From contig NC_134077.1 in assembly GCF_965140245.1 (NCBI RefSeq), forward strand, positions 48,953,381-49,017,380: a stretch of DNA of 64,000 nucleotides, given 5' to 3'. This document shows, in pieces, positions 12,616 through 24,612 of the stretch; position 1 is the first letter of the stretch, and every line of letters begins with the position of its first letter. A model generated the notes under the pieces. It saw only the letters and a list, made by a program, of their open reading frames with translations. It ran no database searches and had not been told where the DNA came from. This stretch comes from Athene noctua. Its lineage: Eukaryota > Chordata > Aves > Strigiformes > Strigidae. The position numbers were made by a program, and so were the translations under genes.

Positions 12616-13644
12616 ATAAATGGTAAAACTGAGGCAGGAGGAAGGTATGTGAAGTGTGCTGAGAGCAGAGAGGTTTTTATGTGAGTAAGATTTTTCTTTA
12701 TGGTATGTTCATGAATGTTAAAGGATTTCTCCAGAATGTGGGTATCTCTAGGCTTCCTTTATTAACAACTCGGAGATGGGCCATCACCTCAGTGAGTGGC
12801 AGCAGCTAACAAAAAGTGCCCTCTCTATATATGATCTAACATACAATACAAAGAGTCTTTGGTGATTTTCCAGGAACTTTCAGCTCTCAATTCATCATCA
12901 ATTTCAAAAGTCCGTCGTATTCCACAGTTTTGACTAGTTCTTATCGTTCCATTCCAATTTCTCTTTGGACGCCACTGTTCATTGATGCAGTCTTTGGTCA
13001 TCATGGTTACTTATCTCTGAATAATCTTCATCATAATTCACTTTTAGACTTCTGAGAAAAGACTCAAAATGTTTTATTTAACATATACTTGATCTATGTC
13101 TAGCTTTTCATTACCTAGCCTTTCTAAGTTGCTAAAACTGGCAGTATTGTTCCTGTGCTCTGTTAATTAAACCTATAAACTAATATCTATTTATTAATTA
13201 TTCCTGTTGTTAATAATATCCTAAGAGAAAAGAGTTTCCTAAAGCTTGTTCCTTTTACAGTGAACGTGGCACTATGCATGATTGTGCATATACCTAATAC
13301 GATGTTTAATGGAGAACTTGGGTAAAATTCTAAGAAGAAAAAAATAAGAGATAAAAATGGTAAAATAAAAACACTGTGTCAGAAATTCCTATTGTTGATT
13401 TGAATTCAAGTAAAGCAGCTAGCTTGTTTGTGTTTTTATCCAATGAAATAAGAAATTGAAGCTCTTCTTACTGCATTTAAGTATCTTGGCATATATATAT
13501 CCTACTGCATTTAAGTACCTTTGACCTGCTGCTGTGGTTCATTCTTAATGATTACTGGTGAAAGAAAGAGGACACACAGCAGAGCATAAATGGCGGAAAC
13601 TTGCAGCATTTCTGAAACAGTATCATGAACAAGTTAATAAGAAC
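12616..13644. other. Unique noncoding DNA
   Basis: No gene is seen. The stretch is AT-rich. A 15 bp direct repeat, TACTGCATTTAAGTA, occurs at 13469-13483 and 13503-13517 (period 34), separated by an AT microsatellite (ATATATATAT). The remainder has no recognised feature. Confidence 0.65.
13469..13517. repeat. Short imperfect tandem duplication
   Basis: TACTGCATTTAAGTA is repeated 34 bases apart with TCTTGGCATATATATATCC between the copies. This is consistent with replication slippage at the AT dinucleotide run. Confidence 0.75.
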
Positions 13645-14891
13645 CAGAACCTCTCAGTCTGACCTCAGTGCCAGGGAAGGTCAGTGAGCAGGTCACCTCG
13701 AGTGCCATTACAAGTCATAAAATGGACAACCAGGGGATCAGGCCCAGTCAGCATGGGGTTATGAAAGGCAGGTCCTGCCTGACAAACCTGATCTCCTTCT
13801 ATGACAAGATGACACGACGATTGAACGAGGGAAAAGCTGTGGATATTGTCTACCTGGATTTTCAAAAAACATTCGACACAGTTCCCCGTAGAATTCTCAC
13901 AGAAAAACTGGCTGCTCATGGCCTGGATGTGCGACTGGTCTGCTGGGTCAAGCACTGGATGGATGGATGGTCCCAGAGAGTGGTGGTCAGTGGAGCTACA
14001 TCCAGCTGGTGGCCGGTCACAGGTGGTGTTCCTCAGGGCTCGGTGGTGGGACCATTTCTGTTCAACATCTGTATTGATGATCTTGATAAGGACATAGAGT
14101 GTATCATCAGTAAGTTCGCAGATGACACCAAGTTAAGTGGGAGTGTTGGTCTGCATGAGGATAGGGAGGCTCTACAGAGAGACTTGGATAGATTGGATCC
14201 GTGGGCCAACGTTAACAGGATGAGCTTCAACAAGGCCAAGTACCAGGTCCTGCATGGCTACAGGCTTGGGGAGGTGTGCCTGGAGCTGTCTGGGAGAGAA
14301 GGATCTGGGGTTCTAACTGACAAGCAGCTGAACATGAGCCAGCAGTGTGCCCAGGTGGCCAAGAAAGCCAACGGCATCCTGGCTTGTGTCAGAAACAGTG
14401 TGACCAGCAGAAGCAGGGAGGTGACAGTCCCCCTGTGCTCTGCACTGGTGAGGCCACACCTGGAGTGTTGTGTCCAGTTTTGGGCACCTCAATATGAGCG
14501 AGATATCAAGGTGCTGGATCAAGTGCAGAGGAGGGCAATGAAGCTGGTGAAGGGCCTGGAGAACAAATCCCATGAGGAGCAATTGAAGGAGCTGGGACTG
14601 TTTAGCCTGAGGAGGAGAAGGCTGAGGGGAGACCTCATCACTCCCTACAGCTACCTGAAAGGACATTGTAGAGAGGTTGGTGCTGGTCTCTTCTCACAGG
14701 TGATTAGTGACAGAACAAGAGGGAATGGCTTTAAACTGTAACAGGGGAGGTTTAGTCTGGACAGTAGGAAAAAAAATTTCATAGAAAGAGTGGTCAGACA
14801 GTGGAATAGGCTGCCCAGGAAGGTGGTGGAGTCACCATCCCTGGATGTGTTTAAGGGTGGTTTAGATGAGATGTTGGGGGATATGGTGTAG
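13645..14891 (+). pseudogene. Nearly open CR1 reverse-transcriptase remnant of copy 2
   Basis: The coding part stays in one frame from the truncation point to the natural stop after LGDMV (TAG, 14889-14891), interrupted only by one TAA at 14739-14741, where related copies have a glutamine or histidine codon. It shows VYLDFQKTFDT (motif A), GGVPQGSVVGP (motif B), FADDTKL (motif C with both aspartates) and the C-terminal CR1 region GLFSLRRRRLRGDLI. Compared with copies 1 and 3, about ten codons are missing after KAKYQVLHG, an in-frame deletion near 14250. The endonuclease and the first reverse-transcriptase motifs are absent, so it cannot be autonomous. This is the best-preserved protein remnant in the window. 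Confidence 0.93.
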
Positions 14892-14976
14892 GGGAGAACT
14901 TGTAGAGTAGGGCTGATGGTTGGACTCCATGATTCCAATGGCCTTTTCCAACCTGAATGATTCTGTGATTCTATGA
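13645..14976 (+). mobile_element. CR1 LINE, copy 2, 5'-truncated
   Basis: A CR1 fragment of about 1.33 kb. It begins inside the reverse transcriptase at the sequence for LSLTSVPGK and runs to the 3' end with two terminal units (TGATTCTGTGATTCTATGA). It differs from copy 1 at many positions along its length, including the 3' UTR (GGCTGATGGTTGGACTCCATG), so it belongs to a related but distinct CR1 subfamily. The left edge is approximate. Confidence 0.96.
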
Positions 14977-17037
14977 ATTGTAAAGAGACATATAAAAGTC
15001 TGTTTGCAGGTCAAAACAGAAAACATAGAAGAAGAATAGTTACATCATAGCTGGAAGGAATCTTAACAATTGTTCTAAAATTACTGAGACTAGGGTCTTC
15101 TCTTGTTAAAATGGATGTATTAGAAAATAGGAAAATGTACATGTATAGTTGGAGAATAATTGAATCATGGAACCATTGTACCTTACAGTTGTAGTATATG
15201 TTTGGAGAAAATGAGTATTTTTCAAATCAGTGGATCTAGTGATGAGAAAGTTCCTGAGATAGTTGTTTGAAATAATATAGGGAACAGGAAAAAGCAAACT
15301 TGGCAGGGCTTTTTTTTTTTTTTTTAATGGCAATTACAGCTTCCATCTTCACAAGGATGAAGTTAAAGTACTTGACCTACTTGATTCCCATTGGTCGTTA
15401 TTTCCGTATGCCATCATTCACTCAGTAAATAGTAAGCTTTTAAAGCCCTTCTGTGGAGGGGACAGGCTTTCAGGCTTGGGAAGCAGCTTGAAATTTCTAT
15501 GGGTGTAGGAGCAGGAATTTGGTCTGGAAGAGGAGACTGAGAAGTGGAGAGCTTTGTTGGGACCTGAAAGCCAAAATGTCTTCCAGGCATTCATCCTGCT
15601 GCTGTTGAAAGGAAGCAGTACCTGCACCAGGAGTTTAGAGAAGTAGCTTTCACAGATGCGTTAGGTGGCTGTGAAGATACTGCTTGAAGAAAGAGCTTGC
15701 TCACAATAAGTGCATGTAATTTTTTTTTTTTAATTTACAGAAGAAAGTGCATACCAAGAAACGTACACATCTTTAAAGGAAGTGATGGTACATTTCCTTT
15801 TCTCCAAGTGGGATTTTGCATAGTGCTGACTACAGAAGGAGTGCCATACACTACTAGGGCATCTTGTTTGCATTTATTTCTTGCCTCTTATCCTTTATTC
15901 TGTTTATATAATTGCAGAATATAGAGGCTGATGCTGGCTACAGGGTAATACTACAAGAAGTGTAATGCCTGTCTTCACCTGTTGTAAACTGGCATGATTC
16001 TATTACAGTCAGTGAAGTCACACTGACAATGTTAAAAAGCATTCAAACAAAGATTAAATTTAGGGTCTCTTAGACTTGACAGATGATGTTTCCAGTTCCT
16101 GAAGATGTTTTAGGTTAGAAAGCCTGTGTTTGAGCAAACTGGCCTCCCCTTGGAGCAGTATAGATATTGTAAATAACAACATTCCTCTGGCCACTGATCA
16201 AGATACAGGAACTGATTTAGTCTTGGACTTTTGTATGTCTTTACAATTGCTTGTTAATGCATTTCAAAGTATCTGTTTTTTGTCTTTCTATTAACGTTTA
16301 GTTAAGAGATGCCTGAATGATGCTGTTTGGATTACTTGATTACAGTGTATAACACAGCAAATAATGAAGGGGTTTTTTCTAAATCTAAATCAGAAAGGTG
16401 GGGTATTTTAGGTTGCTAACAGGATAGAGGTTCTCTTTGACATTAAAGGCAAACTGATTAAAATGAAAGGTAATTTAACAATTCATCTTTGTGCCTCTAA
16501 TTCATGCTATCCTGGTAGATATGCTAATGAATGAATGTGTAAGACACATGCGTAGAATGAAGGGCAGGCTGTTCTGAAATTTTCATTTGCCTAAATGGCT
16601 ATTTTTCTGGCTTAGTTTAGTAATGTATTGTCCTGTACCTATTGGTTTCAGGTTCACTTATCAGTTTGAGGCTTGTGGAGACAGAATTTAAAGCTAGATC
16701 TTGGTTTTACTTTTTATCTTACTGGAGTAAGTATCACAGGAAATTTCTGTTTTGACTCTGCTTTAATTTACAGAAGTTTGCTTATGTTCAGGTTTATCTC
16801 TGCGTTTTTACTGAAGGAAGTCTTTCTGAGAGTGCTGGAACACTCAGATGCAGAGCCTGACCAATGGCCACCTGAGGGGTTATTCTTGACGGACTGGATT
16901 TACAGCAGTGGTCAGGCTGAAGAGGCAGATGTTCAGTTGTCTGATGATGACCAAATCTAGTGAAAGGAATGACAAAAAGTTAGAGCATTAGTTTGACTAG
17001 ACACTGAACAGACAAATTAAGTGGAAATATGCACTGT
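14977..17037. other. Unique noncoding DNA
   Basis: No gene is recognised. A T tract lies at 15309-15327. At 15721-15740 a polypyrimidine run ending in TTTACAG resembles a splice acceptor and is followed by an open stretch of about 80-180 bases depending on frame, but no good donor or recognisable protein accompanies it. An open frame at 16673-16960 has an acidic C-terminal part (SDAEPDQWPPEG, VQLSDDDQI) that looks protein-like but matches nothing I know. Confidence 0.6.
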
Positions 17038-17108
17038 CTGGGATAATTAGGGTTGGAAGGGACCTTGGTTCCTCACAGGGTCTGGGACCCACTCAGTGCA
17101 GGGCTAAT
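17038..17108 (-). mobile_element. Probable ancient CR1 3'-end fragment
   Basis: GGATAATTAGGGTTGGAAGG followed by GACCTT matches the inverted 3' end of old CR1 subfamilies, which read GGATCATTAGGGTTGGAAGG in this orientation. The downstream CACTCAGTGCAGGG is also CR1-like. It is short and diverged, so the call rests on one good 25 bp stretch. Confidence 0.5.
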
Positions 17109-19738
17109 AATATTAAATGTTAAATATTCTTCTGAGCTTTATTTCAGAGATACCCTTTCCTAGACACCCTTCTTTACCGAGTACCTGTCCACAGTGACTG
17201 ACAGCAGAAATAACTTATGATTTCTGGAGACTTAAAGAAAGCCTGAATTCTAAGACAGTCTCTTGGCCTTGCCTTTTCCCACTGCTTCTTGGGTGTTTGG
17301 AATAAAATAACTGAAATACTGAAAGTACACACTGTTTCTTACCTGTCTTTTGTTTTTAGGGCCCTGGGATATTACAGCTTTACTCTCAGCCTTGGATGTC
17401 TTCCCCTACGACTGCTCTGCCTTTCAAGTTAAACACCCAAGAAAAAACAGATTTCCCTGCAGCATTGTTTGTTTCTTTTGGCAGTTCTGCTTTACAGTGT
17501 CTTTCATCTTTCCTTTTTTATTACTTTTCAAGAAGCATAATTTTAAATTCAAAAAATTATGAGTCAGACTTCTCCCTGTACTGCTTGATTTCATGCGGAC
17601 TGACTTGACAGCTTGAGGTTGCCATCAACACTTTTAATTTCTCTCTGTATGTAATAGGACTGATACTCTGAGTCAATGGGGAGTTGAGCATCCTCATTGT
17701 TCAATGCTTTGAGGATGAGGTTATATATCTGTAATTATTGGTAGCACCTGACCTTAGCCTTTTCCCTTTAACAAGCAATATACCCTTTTGTGATTTCTTT
17801 CATTTGCATTGTATACTTTACATTTTAGAAAGCCGTCTATCCTCAAGAACTCCTGTTTTTAAACCACTCCTCTTCCTAATTGCCCCAGACCTGCACAATC
17901 TGAGGTGCTGTTATATTTGCCTAATATAATTTAGGCAAATGTCGTCCTAGCTCGTCTGTTTCTTTGAAAAGTTGACAAATTTGATAATGGTTTCAGGTGT
18001 TTAGTCTAGTCCCTAGCCTTTCATAAGTTTTATTTCTCCCCTTTTTCTGTTATTAGCAGACAGTGTTTAAAGTCCTGCAGTGCAGAGTGTAAGAACAAAA
18101 GGGAAAACTAGTTCTTTGCATTCTGGTAAATGTGAGCTGTTGTACTTCCTGTTGCATTTTGAAAATTTTGGAAACATTTATGCCTGTATACTTTGAAGTT
18201 TGGCCAGAATTTTCTAATTTAGATGCTTAAAATTGCTTGGTAAATTTCACTCCATTTTCAGGGTTACAGATTATCTGAAGCTTTCACTGGAAAAAGCATA
18301 TACTTTTGAAATTTTTAAGTATACTTTATGGCTTTTTTTCTCGTCATGACATACCATATACAAAATAATATTTTTGGAAGAGGAGTCTACTCTGCATAGA
18401 AGTCAGCCTTCATATTCTCCCATCAGAAAGATAGCTCAGTTCCAATATATTGTTGTAACTATGGCAAGCATCTCAATTAAACACTAAACAATTATTTTTT
18501 TTCCTGGTATATTTACAGTGTTATTATTTTGATATTGATTTTACAGCTAGTTTTAGGCCCTGAATTTTAGCCCTGAATATTCAGACTCACTTGGAAACTT
18601 GCCTTGCTGATTCTTGGCCAGTTCCAAGTGGATGCAATTTAATAACCCTTGTGCTGTTTTGATTTGCCTCCCACAACATCTGGTCTATGTCTCTCTTCTG
18701 CTCTTTTTTTTTTTTTTTTTTATTTTTCCTTAAAGGATAGTATTTTTTCAATAATTTATACTTCCAAGCATGTCATCTGAAAATGTAGCTTACTCTGAAA
18801 CTTCCCTGTGCAATGTGTCTTTTGAGAAAGAAGTCTTTCTGTATAAAGAGGAAAAAGAACATGAACAGGAACCTGTGGATAGGTTGGAATGGCAGGAATG
18901 TAGTGCACAGTAAAGATGTCTGTTTCTTCACACTGAAATATTATTGAAGCACATTTCAAAAGTAAAATTATTTTGTGGCTCTGAGGTCTCCTGTATGACT
19001 CTCTGTTTCTCTGCTGGCCTCCACAACACATTCAATTATTGGAGAGTGGCAATAGATATTTTAGAAATTAAAAATTGCTCAGCCTTTGCTGAGATGGAAG
19101 TTAAGTGCGTGATGAAGCTTGTGGTCTGTTAACTGGCATTAGTTATACTTGATTTAGTAATGATAACCTAGATTGATGCTGTTTGACTTCAGCTCTGTTT
19201 GTCATGATGTTTGGAAAATACTGGGTGAACAGTTTATGTTGCATGAAGGTGCAAATTCTTGACAAGCTTGTTTTAAGTTTTGTAGGATAGTTTGCCTGCA
19301 TAACCTGGATGCTTGTCTTTCAGTCTTTCTGTATGTTTCAAATATGTTACTTTAGCTGGCATTCAGGTTTTCTCTGATTTATGCTTGGTTTTTGCTGGAC
19401 TGATGTCTGTGTAATTTAAACTGGAAAGGTTTGAAGAGGTGGGTTGTGAGATCATTTTGTTCTGTCCATGTTGTCAGGGAGTAGCTTCTGGGGAAGCAGC
19501 AGGTGAATTGCACCTACTGTGGTAGAAGGTGGCCCTGCACCAACAGCAGCAAGCTGTTGTGCAGAGAGAGAAGGGAGAGCTGAAGGTGTCCATCCAAGTT
19601 TTGGATGGGTTTGGCTTGCTGTCCTCAGCATCTTCAGTCCAGACTGCATCTTCCTCAGAAAGGGGATGGTGGTGTCTGGCTCCCATGTGGTGTGGGATGC
19701 GTGTGGCATGCACAGCCCTGCAACTGACATGTCAGTTT
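17109..19738. other. Unique noncoding DNA
   Basis: No gene is recognised. A 10 bp inverted repeat (ATTTGCCTAA at 17915-17924, complement at 17931-17940) and an 18-base T tract (18703-18720) are present. At 17359 a TTTTGTTTTTAG sequence resembles a splice acceptor and is followed by about 250 bases that stay open in one frame (to a stop near 17606). Without a matching donor or a family match I treat this as chance. Confidence 0.6.
18703..18727. repeat. Poly-T tract
   Basis: Eighteen consecutive T bases followed by TATTTTT. It could be a decayed poly-A tail of a minus-strand insertion, but no retrocopy is recognised beside it. Confidence 0.85.
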
Positions 19739-20704
19739 CACAGAATCACAGAATTGTCTAGGTTGGAAAGGACCTTGAAGATCATCCAGTCCAACCATCA
19801 ACCCAACATTAACAGTTCCCAACTACACCGTATCCCTCAGCGCTAAGTTGACCCAACTCTTCAACACCTCCAGGGATGGGGACTCCACCACCTCCCTGGG
19901 CAGCCCATTCCAACACCTAACAACCCCTTCTGGAAAGAAATGCTTCCTCATATCGAGTCTAAACCTTCTCTGGTGCACCTTGAGGCCATTCCCTCTTGTC
20001 CCATCACTTGTTACTTGGTTAAAGAGACTCATCCCCAGGTCTCTGCAGCCTCCTTTCAGGGAGCTGTAGAGGGCGATGAGGTCTCCCCTCAGCCTCCTCT
20101 TCTCCAGACTAAACACCCCCAGTTCCCTCAGCCGCTCCCCGTACGACCTGTGCTCCAGACCCTGCACCAGCTCCGTTGCTCTTCTCTGCACATGTTCGAG
20201 TAACTCTATGTCCTTTTTGTAGTGAGAGGCCCAAAACTGAAATCAAGGTGCAGCCTCCCCAGCGCCAAGTACAGGGGTCAGATCCCTTCCCTGTCCCTGC
20301 TGGCCACGCTATTGCTGACACAAGCCAGGATGCCATTGGCCTTCTTGGCCACCTGGGCACACTGCTGGCTCCTGTTCAGCCGGCTGTCAATCAGCACCCC
20401 CAGGTCCCTCTCTGACTGGCAGCTCTCCAGCCACTCCTCCCCAAGCCTGTAGCGCTGCTGGGGGTTGTTGTGGCCCAAGGGCAGCCCCCGGCATTTGGCC
20501 TTATGGGAACTCCTCCAGTTGGCCTCAGCCCATGGCTCCAGCCTGTCCAGGTCTCTCTGCAGAGCCTCCCTACCCTCGAGCACATCAACACTCCCCCCCA
20601 ACCTGGTGTCATCTGCAAACTGACTGAGGGTGCACTCGATCCCCTCGTCTAGATCATCAGTGAAGTTGTTAAACAGGAGTGGCCCCAGAACCCAGCCCTG
20701 GGGG
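19739..20704 (-). mobile_element. CR1 LINE, copy 3, 5'-truncated
   Basis: About 0.97 kb of CR1 on the minus strand. It starts at the 3' tail (CACAGAATCACAGAATTG, two terminal units) and ends where the reverse-transcriptase motif B coding sequence (PQGWVLGP) is cut off. It is very similar to copies 1 and 4 in both coding and 3' UTR regions. Copy 3 reads TTA where copies 1 and 4 share an in-frame TGA. Confidence 0.96.
19823..20704 (-). pseudogene. CR1 ORF2 C-terminal remnant of copy 3
   Basis: On the minus strand the protein remnant carries PQGWVLGPLLFN (motif B), FADDTRLGGSV (motif C), then the C-terminal region RLNRSQQCAQVAKKANGIL, GLEHRSYGERLRELGVFSL and NGLPREVVESPSLEVL, ending after LRDTV. 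The two parts are in different frames, joined by at least one frameshift near 20200-20280. The N-terminal two thirds of ORF2 are missing. It is not functional. Confidence 0.9.
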
Positions 20705-23700
20705 TTTGGTCCATGTCTGCCCTGTATGGGCAACTAATTCCTGTGGTGGGGGCCGTGAGCCACAGTGGATTCAGATGGCCTGTGATACACTGGCTCCTGT
20801 GGCCTCAAGGCTGTCACCAGCCTGTTGGCGTGGTTGTCCTAGTGGATGCCCTCTGGACACCCCTCACCTCATGTTCAGGTCTGTGTTTCAACACCATGAC
20901 ACAAACTCTTATTTTGTACTTGCAGCTTTGCTCCTCTCCTCTCAGAGGAGCTGGCTGTTTTGCAGTAAGACGCCTCCCACCCTCTCATCAGGTATGTTGA
21001 TATTCATGAGCATTCTCAAGAGTGGCTTAATATTCTCTTCCCTGATCATTTTTGGTGCTGTACATGTTTCAGATTTACATAGGAAAATGTATTTCCTTGC
21101 CCCACTGCTGTCCCTGTGATGACAGGTAGTTCATCTTAAGGTAGAAAGTCAATGTATGTGTACAGTTTCCATTTTGCCTAGTAAAATTGGTTAGTCTGGT
21201 GACATTTTCATGTACTCCCATCTACTTACCTCTCCCCCACCCTCAGCAGGCTGGTTTCCCTCATCAAAAGCCGGCTTTTAGGTTTCCCACACTAAGGCTC
21301 CTCTCTCCTCAATCAGCTTGTGCAAGATAAAGGCTTGGCTTCCAGTTCTGCCCCCCTCCTTCCCCATTGCGGCAGCCCCTCCCGCATCATTACCCCCCCC
21401 CCCCTTTTTTTAAACTTTTTTGTAAGTTAAGATGGACAGTGAAGTTAGTTTATCCCAAAACACTCATCATCTATATATGGCAAAACCTACACCTGAACAC
21501 ATGCCATTCCTGTAAATTTCACTGAGACTTAGTACAAATTATTTTGCCATTTAATTAAGTATTTTATTGTACTTTTTGTGCAAGTCATGAATTTTTTTTT
21601 GTTAGTCATATTAAAAAGAATTAACTATGCATGCTTTCACATAAATCTATCCTGTAATTTTATGAATTCTGTTTTATTTGCAGTCTCTAGTAGCTACATG
21701 CTTTTATCCAAAAGCAAAAAAACCCTATATAGCTAATGGAATTTTTAAAATGGTGTTTGTACTACACATTATTTCCTACCATTTTCTGCTGTACCAATGG
21801 TGATAATTTGAGTTTAGTTGGGAAAAACAGTAAATCTTCCAAAAAGATTTTTAAGTTGATTCATGATAGATTTCAACAACCAGTTCTTCTTTAGGATAGT
21901 AGTGGGATTTTTTTTTGTTTTGTTCTGTTTTGTTTCATTTTGAAAAGTGAGTTGGGATCTTACTCTTTTTTTTTTTCTTCATTTGCTTTTTATACTTCTG
22001 CTTTTTAGAACAGTGGTGTGATTGACTTTTATTCTGTATATCTGACCTTTGTAAAGAATCTGAGATTCTTTTCCACTAGTTATATTAGTGCTTTGTTTCT
22101 CTCAAGTATCTATTAATAACTTTTAACTTGAAGTATACTGGCACAGTGTGTATCTGTAAAATGGCATTTCAGGAGAATCTCTGTTCTCACAGGTTTTATA
22201 GCCTCACCCTAGGTTAAATTTGACATCTCAGTTTCTGTAAGTAAAAATGAACAGTAGCCTAGTTAAGGTTATCTAAATTTCCGGCAGTGTCAGTTCCTTT
22301 GATGCCTTTTTCTTTTGCATTGATGTATTTGACACCGACCTATTGTACATTGCATACAGATACATTTCAGGACATGCCTGCTCATTCTGGTCTCCTGATG
22401 TGCATCCCAGGGTCAGAGTGTGACTGGGTATGTACTGGTCCTACATAGTTTCTTTCCTTTTGACAAAATACTTAGGCTCTCAGGGAAGAGATGAAGATGT
22501 ACGTCAAGTTCTGTGCTCTGGAAACTCAGGGTGCTCACAGCCACAACGTGCTTTGCAGAGTATTCAAATCCCTGCAATCCAGAGGAGAGATGACACCTCC
22601 CTACTGTGAATTAGCTCCCTTGCAGGGATTGGGGCATTTACATTGCCACTGGGAGCCACATAAACATTTTAGGAAAATTAAATAAAGGACTAGTTAAAAT
22701 AAAGACATATAGATTGTCCATGTTTGACTGTGGCACTGTGTTTACCATGATATGTGTGGATCTAGCTCTTGTAGCTGTAGGCCATCTTCAAGGTTGAGAA
22801 GGAAAGGAGATGTGCAAAGGTATTCTTGACATTGTAACCTGATGTAGAAAACAGCTGTTTTTCTTGTTCCATGAAAGTCTATTAGAAAAAGCTTTACTGA
22901 CCGTTTATTAATGCCTCCATCTTCCTCCACCTTCTTTCACCTTCCCCCATCCCAGTTATTGTGAAGTGATCAACACTTCAAAGTTACTTAGCAACAGAGT
23001 TACTGTGAAGTTTTTATCACTTTGACAATAAAGTTGTTCCGCTCTTAATGAACTCCCAGTTGCAATTTATAATTTCAGTGAAGTACCTCACATAGTCATA
23101 GATCAAGTTACCCACCACCTTAAAGTGGAGCATTTTGAAGAGAAATACATTTTGTGAATTCTGAAGAAATTGGTTTGGTGGGGAATGCAGTATTCTGCAG
23201 AAGATAAAAGTATGTCTCTGTCATTTTTCTGTGGTGAAGCACTGATTCTGCTCTCCAGAGACTGTAGGCCCTCCTGTTAGTAATGCAGGAGATGGGAAGG
23301 TACCCTTCTCTTTTGTTTGACAGGCCATCATTTGAGGCTGGGAGTTTTGCCAGCTAGTGACCTAGTATATCCAGTTTCTAATTTGGGGGAAATGTTACTG
23401 AGAAGGTGGTGACCTGACAACTCTGGCATTTCCTGGGGTTCTCAGATTACTGTGACACCATCCGAGTGGTTTTTCAGGCTGAAATTTACTTGGATTGAAC
23501 TAGTTGTATTGCTTACTCTGATGAGAGATCACCTGTGATCTGGAGACAGATTTTTTTTTATTTTTAAAGATGTTACTCATCAGTTATTAGTTTTGCTTTT
23601 GAAGTTCTGGGAACATGGGAGTGTTTAGGTGTAGGTGTGACAGTTCAGTATCTTTTGAAGAAAGCTTCAGAGGAAGACATTTAGCCCTGTTTGCCATCCG

Positions 23701-23877
23701 GGAGCTCAGCAACCAGAATTTTATTATTATTTTTATTTTTATTGTTACCATGAATATTATTGCTGTTTGAGTAGTACATATCCTGAGCTTAGATACTTTT
23801 GAAGCATGAGATTTCTCTATCATCTCTTGGTTACAACATTGCTGATGAGGTTTATAAGGCAGCACATCTGCTGATAT
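20705..23877. other. Unique noncoding DNA
   Basis: No gene is recognised. The first 200 bases beyond copy 3 are GC-richer than their surroundings. Other landmarks are a C13/T8 block near 21391-21411 and several T tracts (near 21589, 21909 and 21967). A 64-codon frame at 22491-22685 has no recognisable content. Confidence 0.6.
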
Positions 23878-24612
23878 CACAGAATCAACTGGGTTGGAAA
23901 GGACCTTGAAGATCATCCAGTCCAACTGTTAACCCAACACTGACAGTTCCCAACTACACCAGATCCCTAAGCGCTATGTCAACCCGACTCTTCAACACCT
24001 CCAGGGATGGGGACTCCACCACCTCCCTGGGCAGCCCATTCCAACGCCCAACAACCCCTTCTGGAAAGAAATGCTTCCTAATATCCAGTCTAAACCTTCC
24101 CTGGTACAACTTGAGGCCATTCCCTCTTGTCCTGTCGCTTGTTACTTGGTTAAAGAGACTCATCCCCAGCTCTCTGCACCCTCCTTCCAGGGAGCTGTAG
24201 AGGGCGATGAGGTCTCCCCTCAGCCTCCTCTTCTCCAGACTAAACACCCCCAGTTCCCTCAGCCGCTCCCCGTACGACCTGTGCTCCAGACCCTGCACCA
24301 GCTCCGTTGCCCTTCTCTGGACACGCTCGAGTCATTCAATGTCCTTTTTGTAGTGAGGGGCCCAAAACTGAACACAGGAATCGAGGGGCGGCCTCCCCAG
24401 TGCCAAGTACAGGGGTAAGATCCCTTCCCTGTCCCTGCTGGCCACGCTATTGCTGACACAAGCCAGGATGCCATTGGCCTTCTTGGCCACCTGGGCACAC
24501 TGCTGGCTCCTGTTCAGCCGTCTGTCAGTCAACACCCCCAGGTCCCTCTCTGACTGGCAGCTCTCCAGCCACTCCTCCCCAAGCCTGTAGCGCTGCTGGG
24601 GGTTGTTGTGGC
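23878..24612 (-). mobile_element. CR1 LINE, copy 4, 5'-truncated
   Basis: About 0.73 kb of CR1 on the minus strand. It runs from the 3' tail (CACAGAATCAACTGGG, one unit) to the coding sequence for NNPQQRYRLGEEW, just downstream of reverse-transcriptase motif C. It is nearly identical in layout to the matching part of copy 1. The C-terminal region stays in one frame apart from a TGA stop after KKDIE (about 24330) that copy 1 also has. Confidence 0.96.
23954..24535 (-). pseudogene. CR1 ORF2 C-terminal remnant of copy 4
   Basis: Read on the minus strand, the frame gives RLNRSQQCAQVAKKANGIL, then FWAPHYKKDIE followed by TGA. The same frame continues with GLEHRSYGERLRELGVFSL to the natural end after LRDLV (23954). 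The reverse-transcriptase catalytic motifs are absent. Only the conserved region C-terminal to the polymerase remains, so it is a dead fragment. Confidence 0.9.

Noticed and set aside
16673..16960. Possible acidic C-terminal exon
   Set aside because: The peptide end looks protein-like, but there is no family match, no good splice acceptor at its start and no supporting exon.
22960..22982. Short hairpin TGAAGTG/CACTTCA
   Set aside because: Seven base pairs are expected many times by chance in a window of this size.
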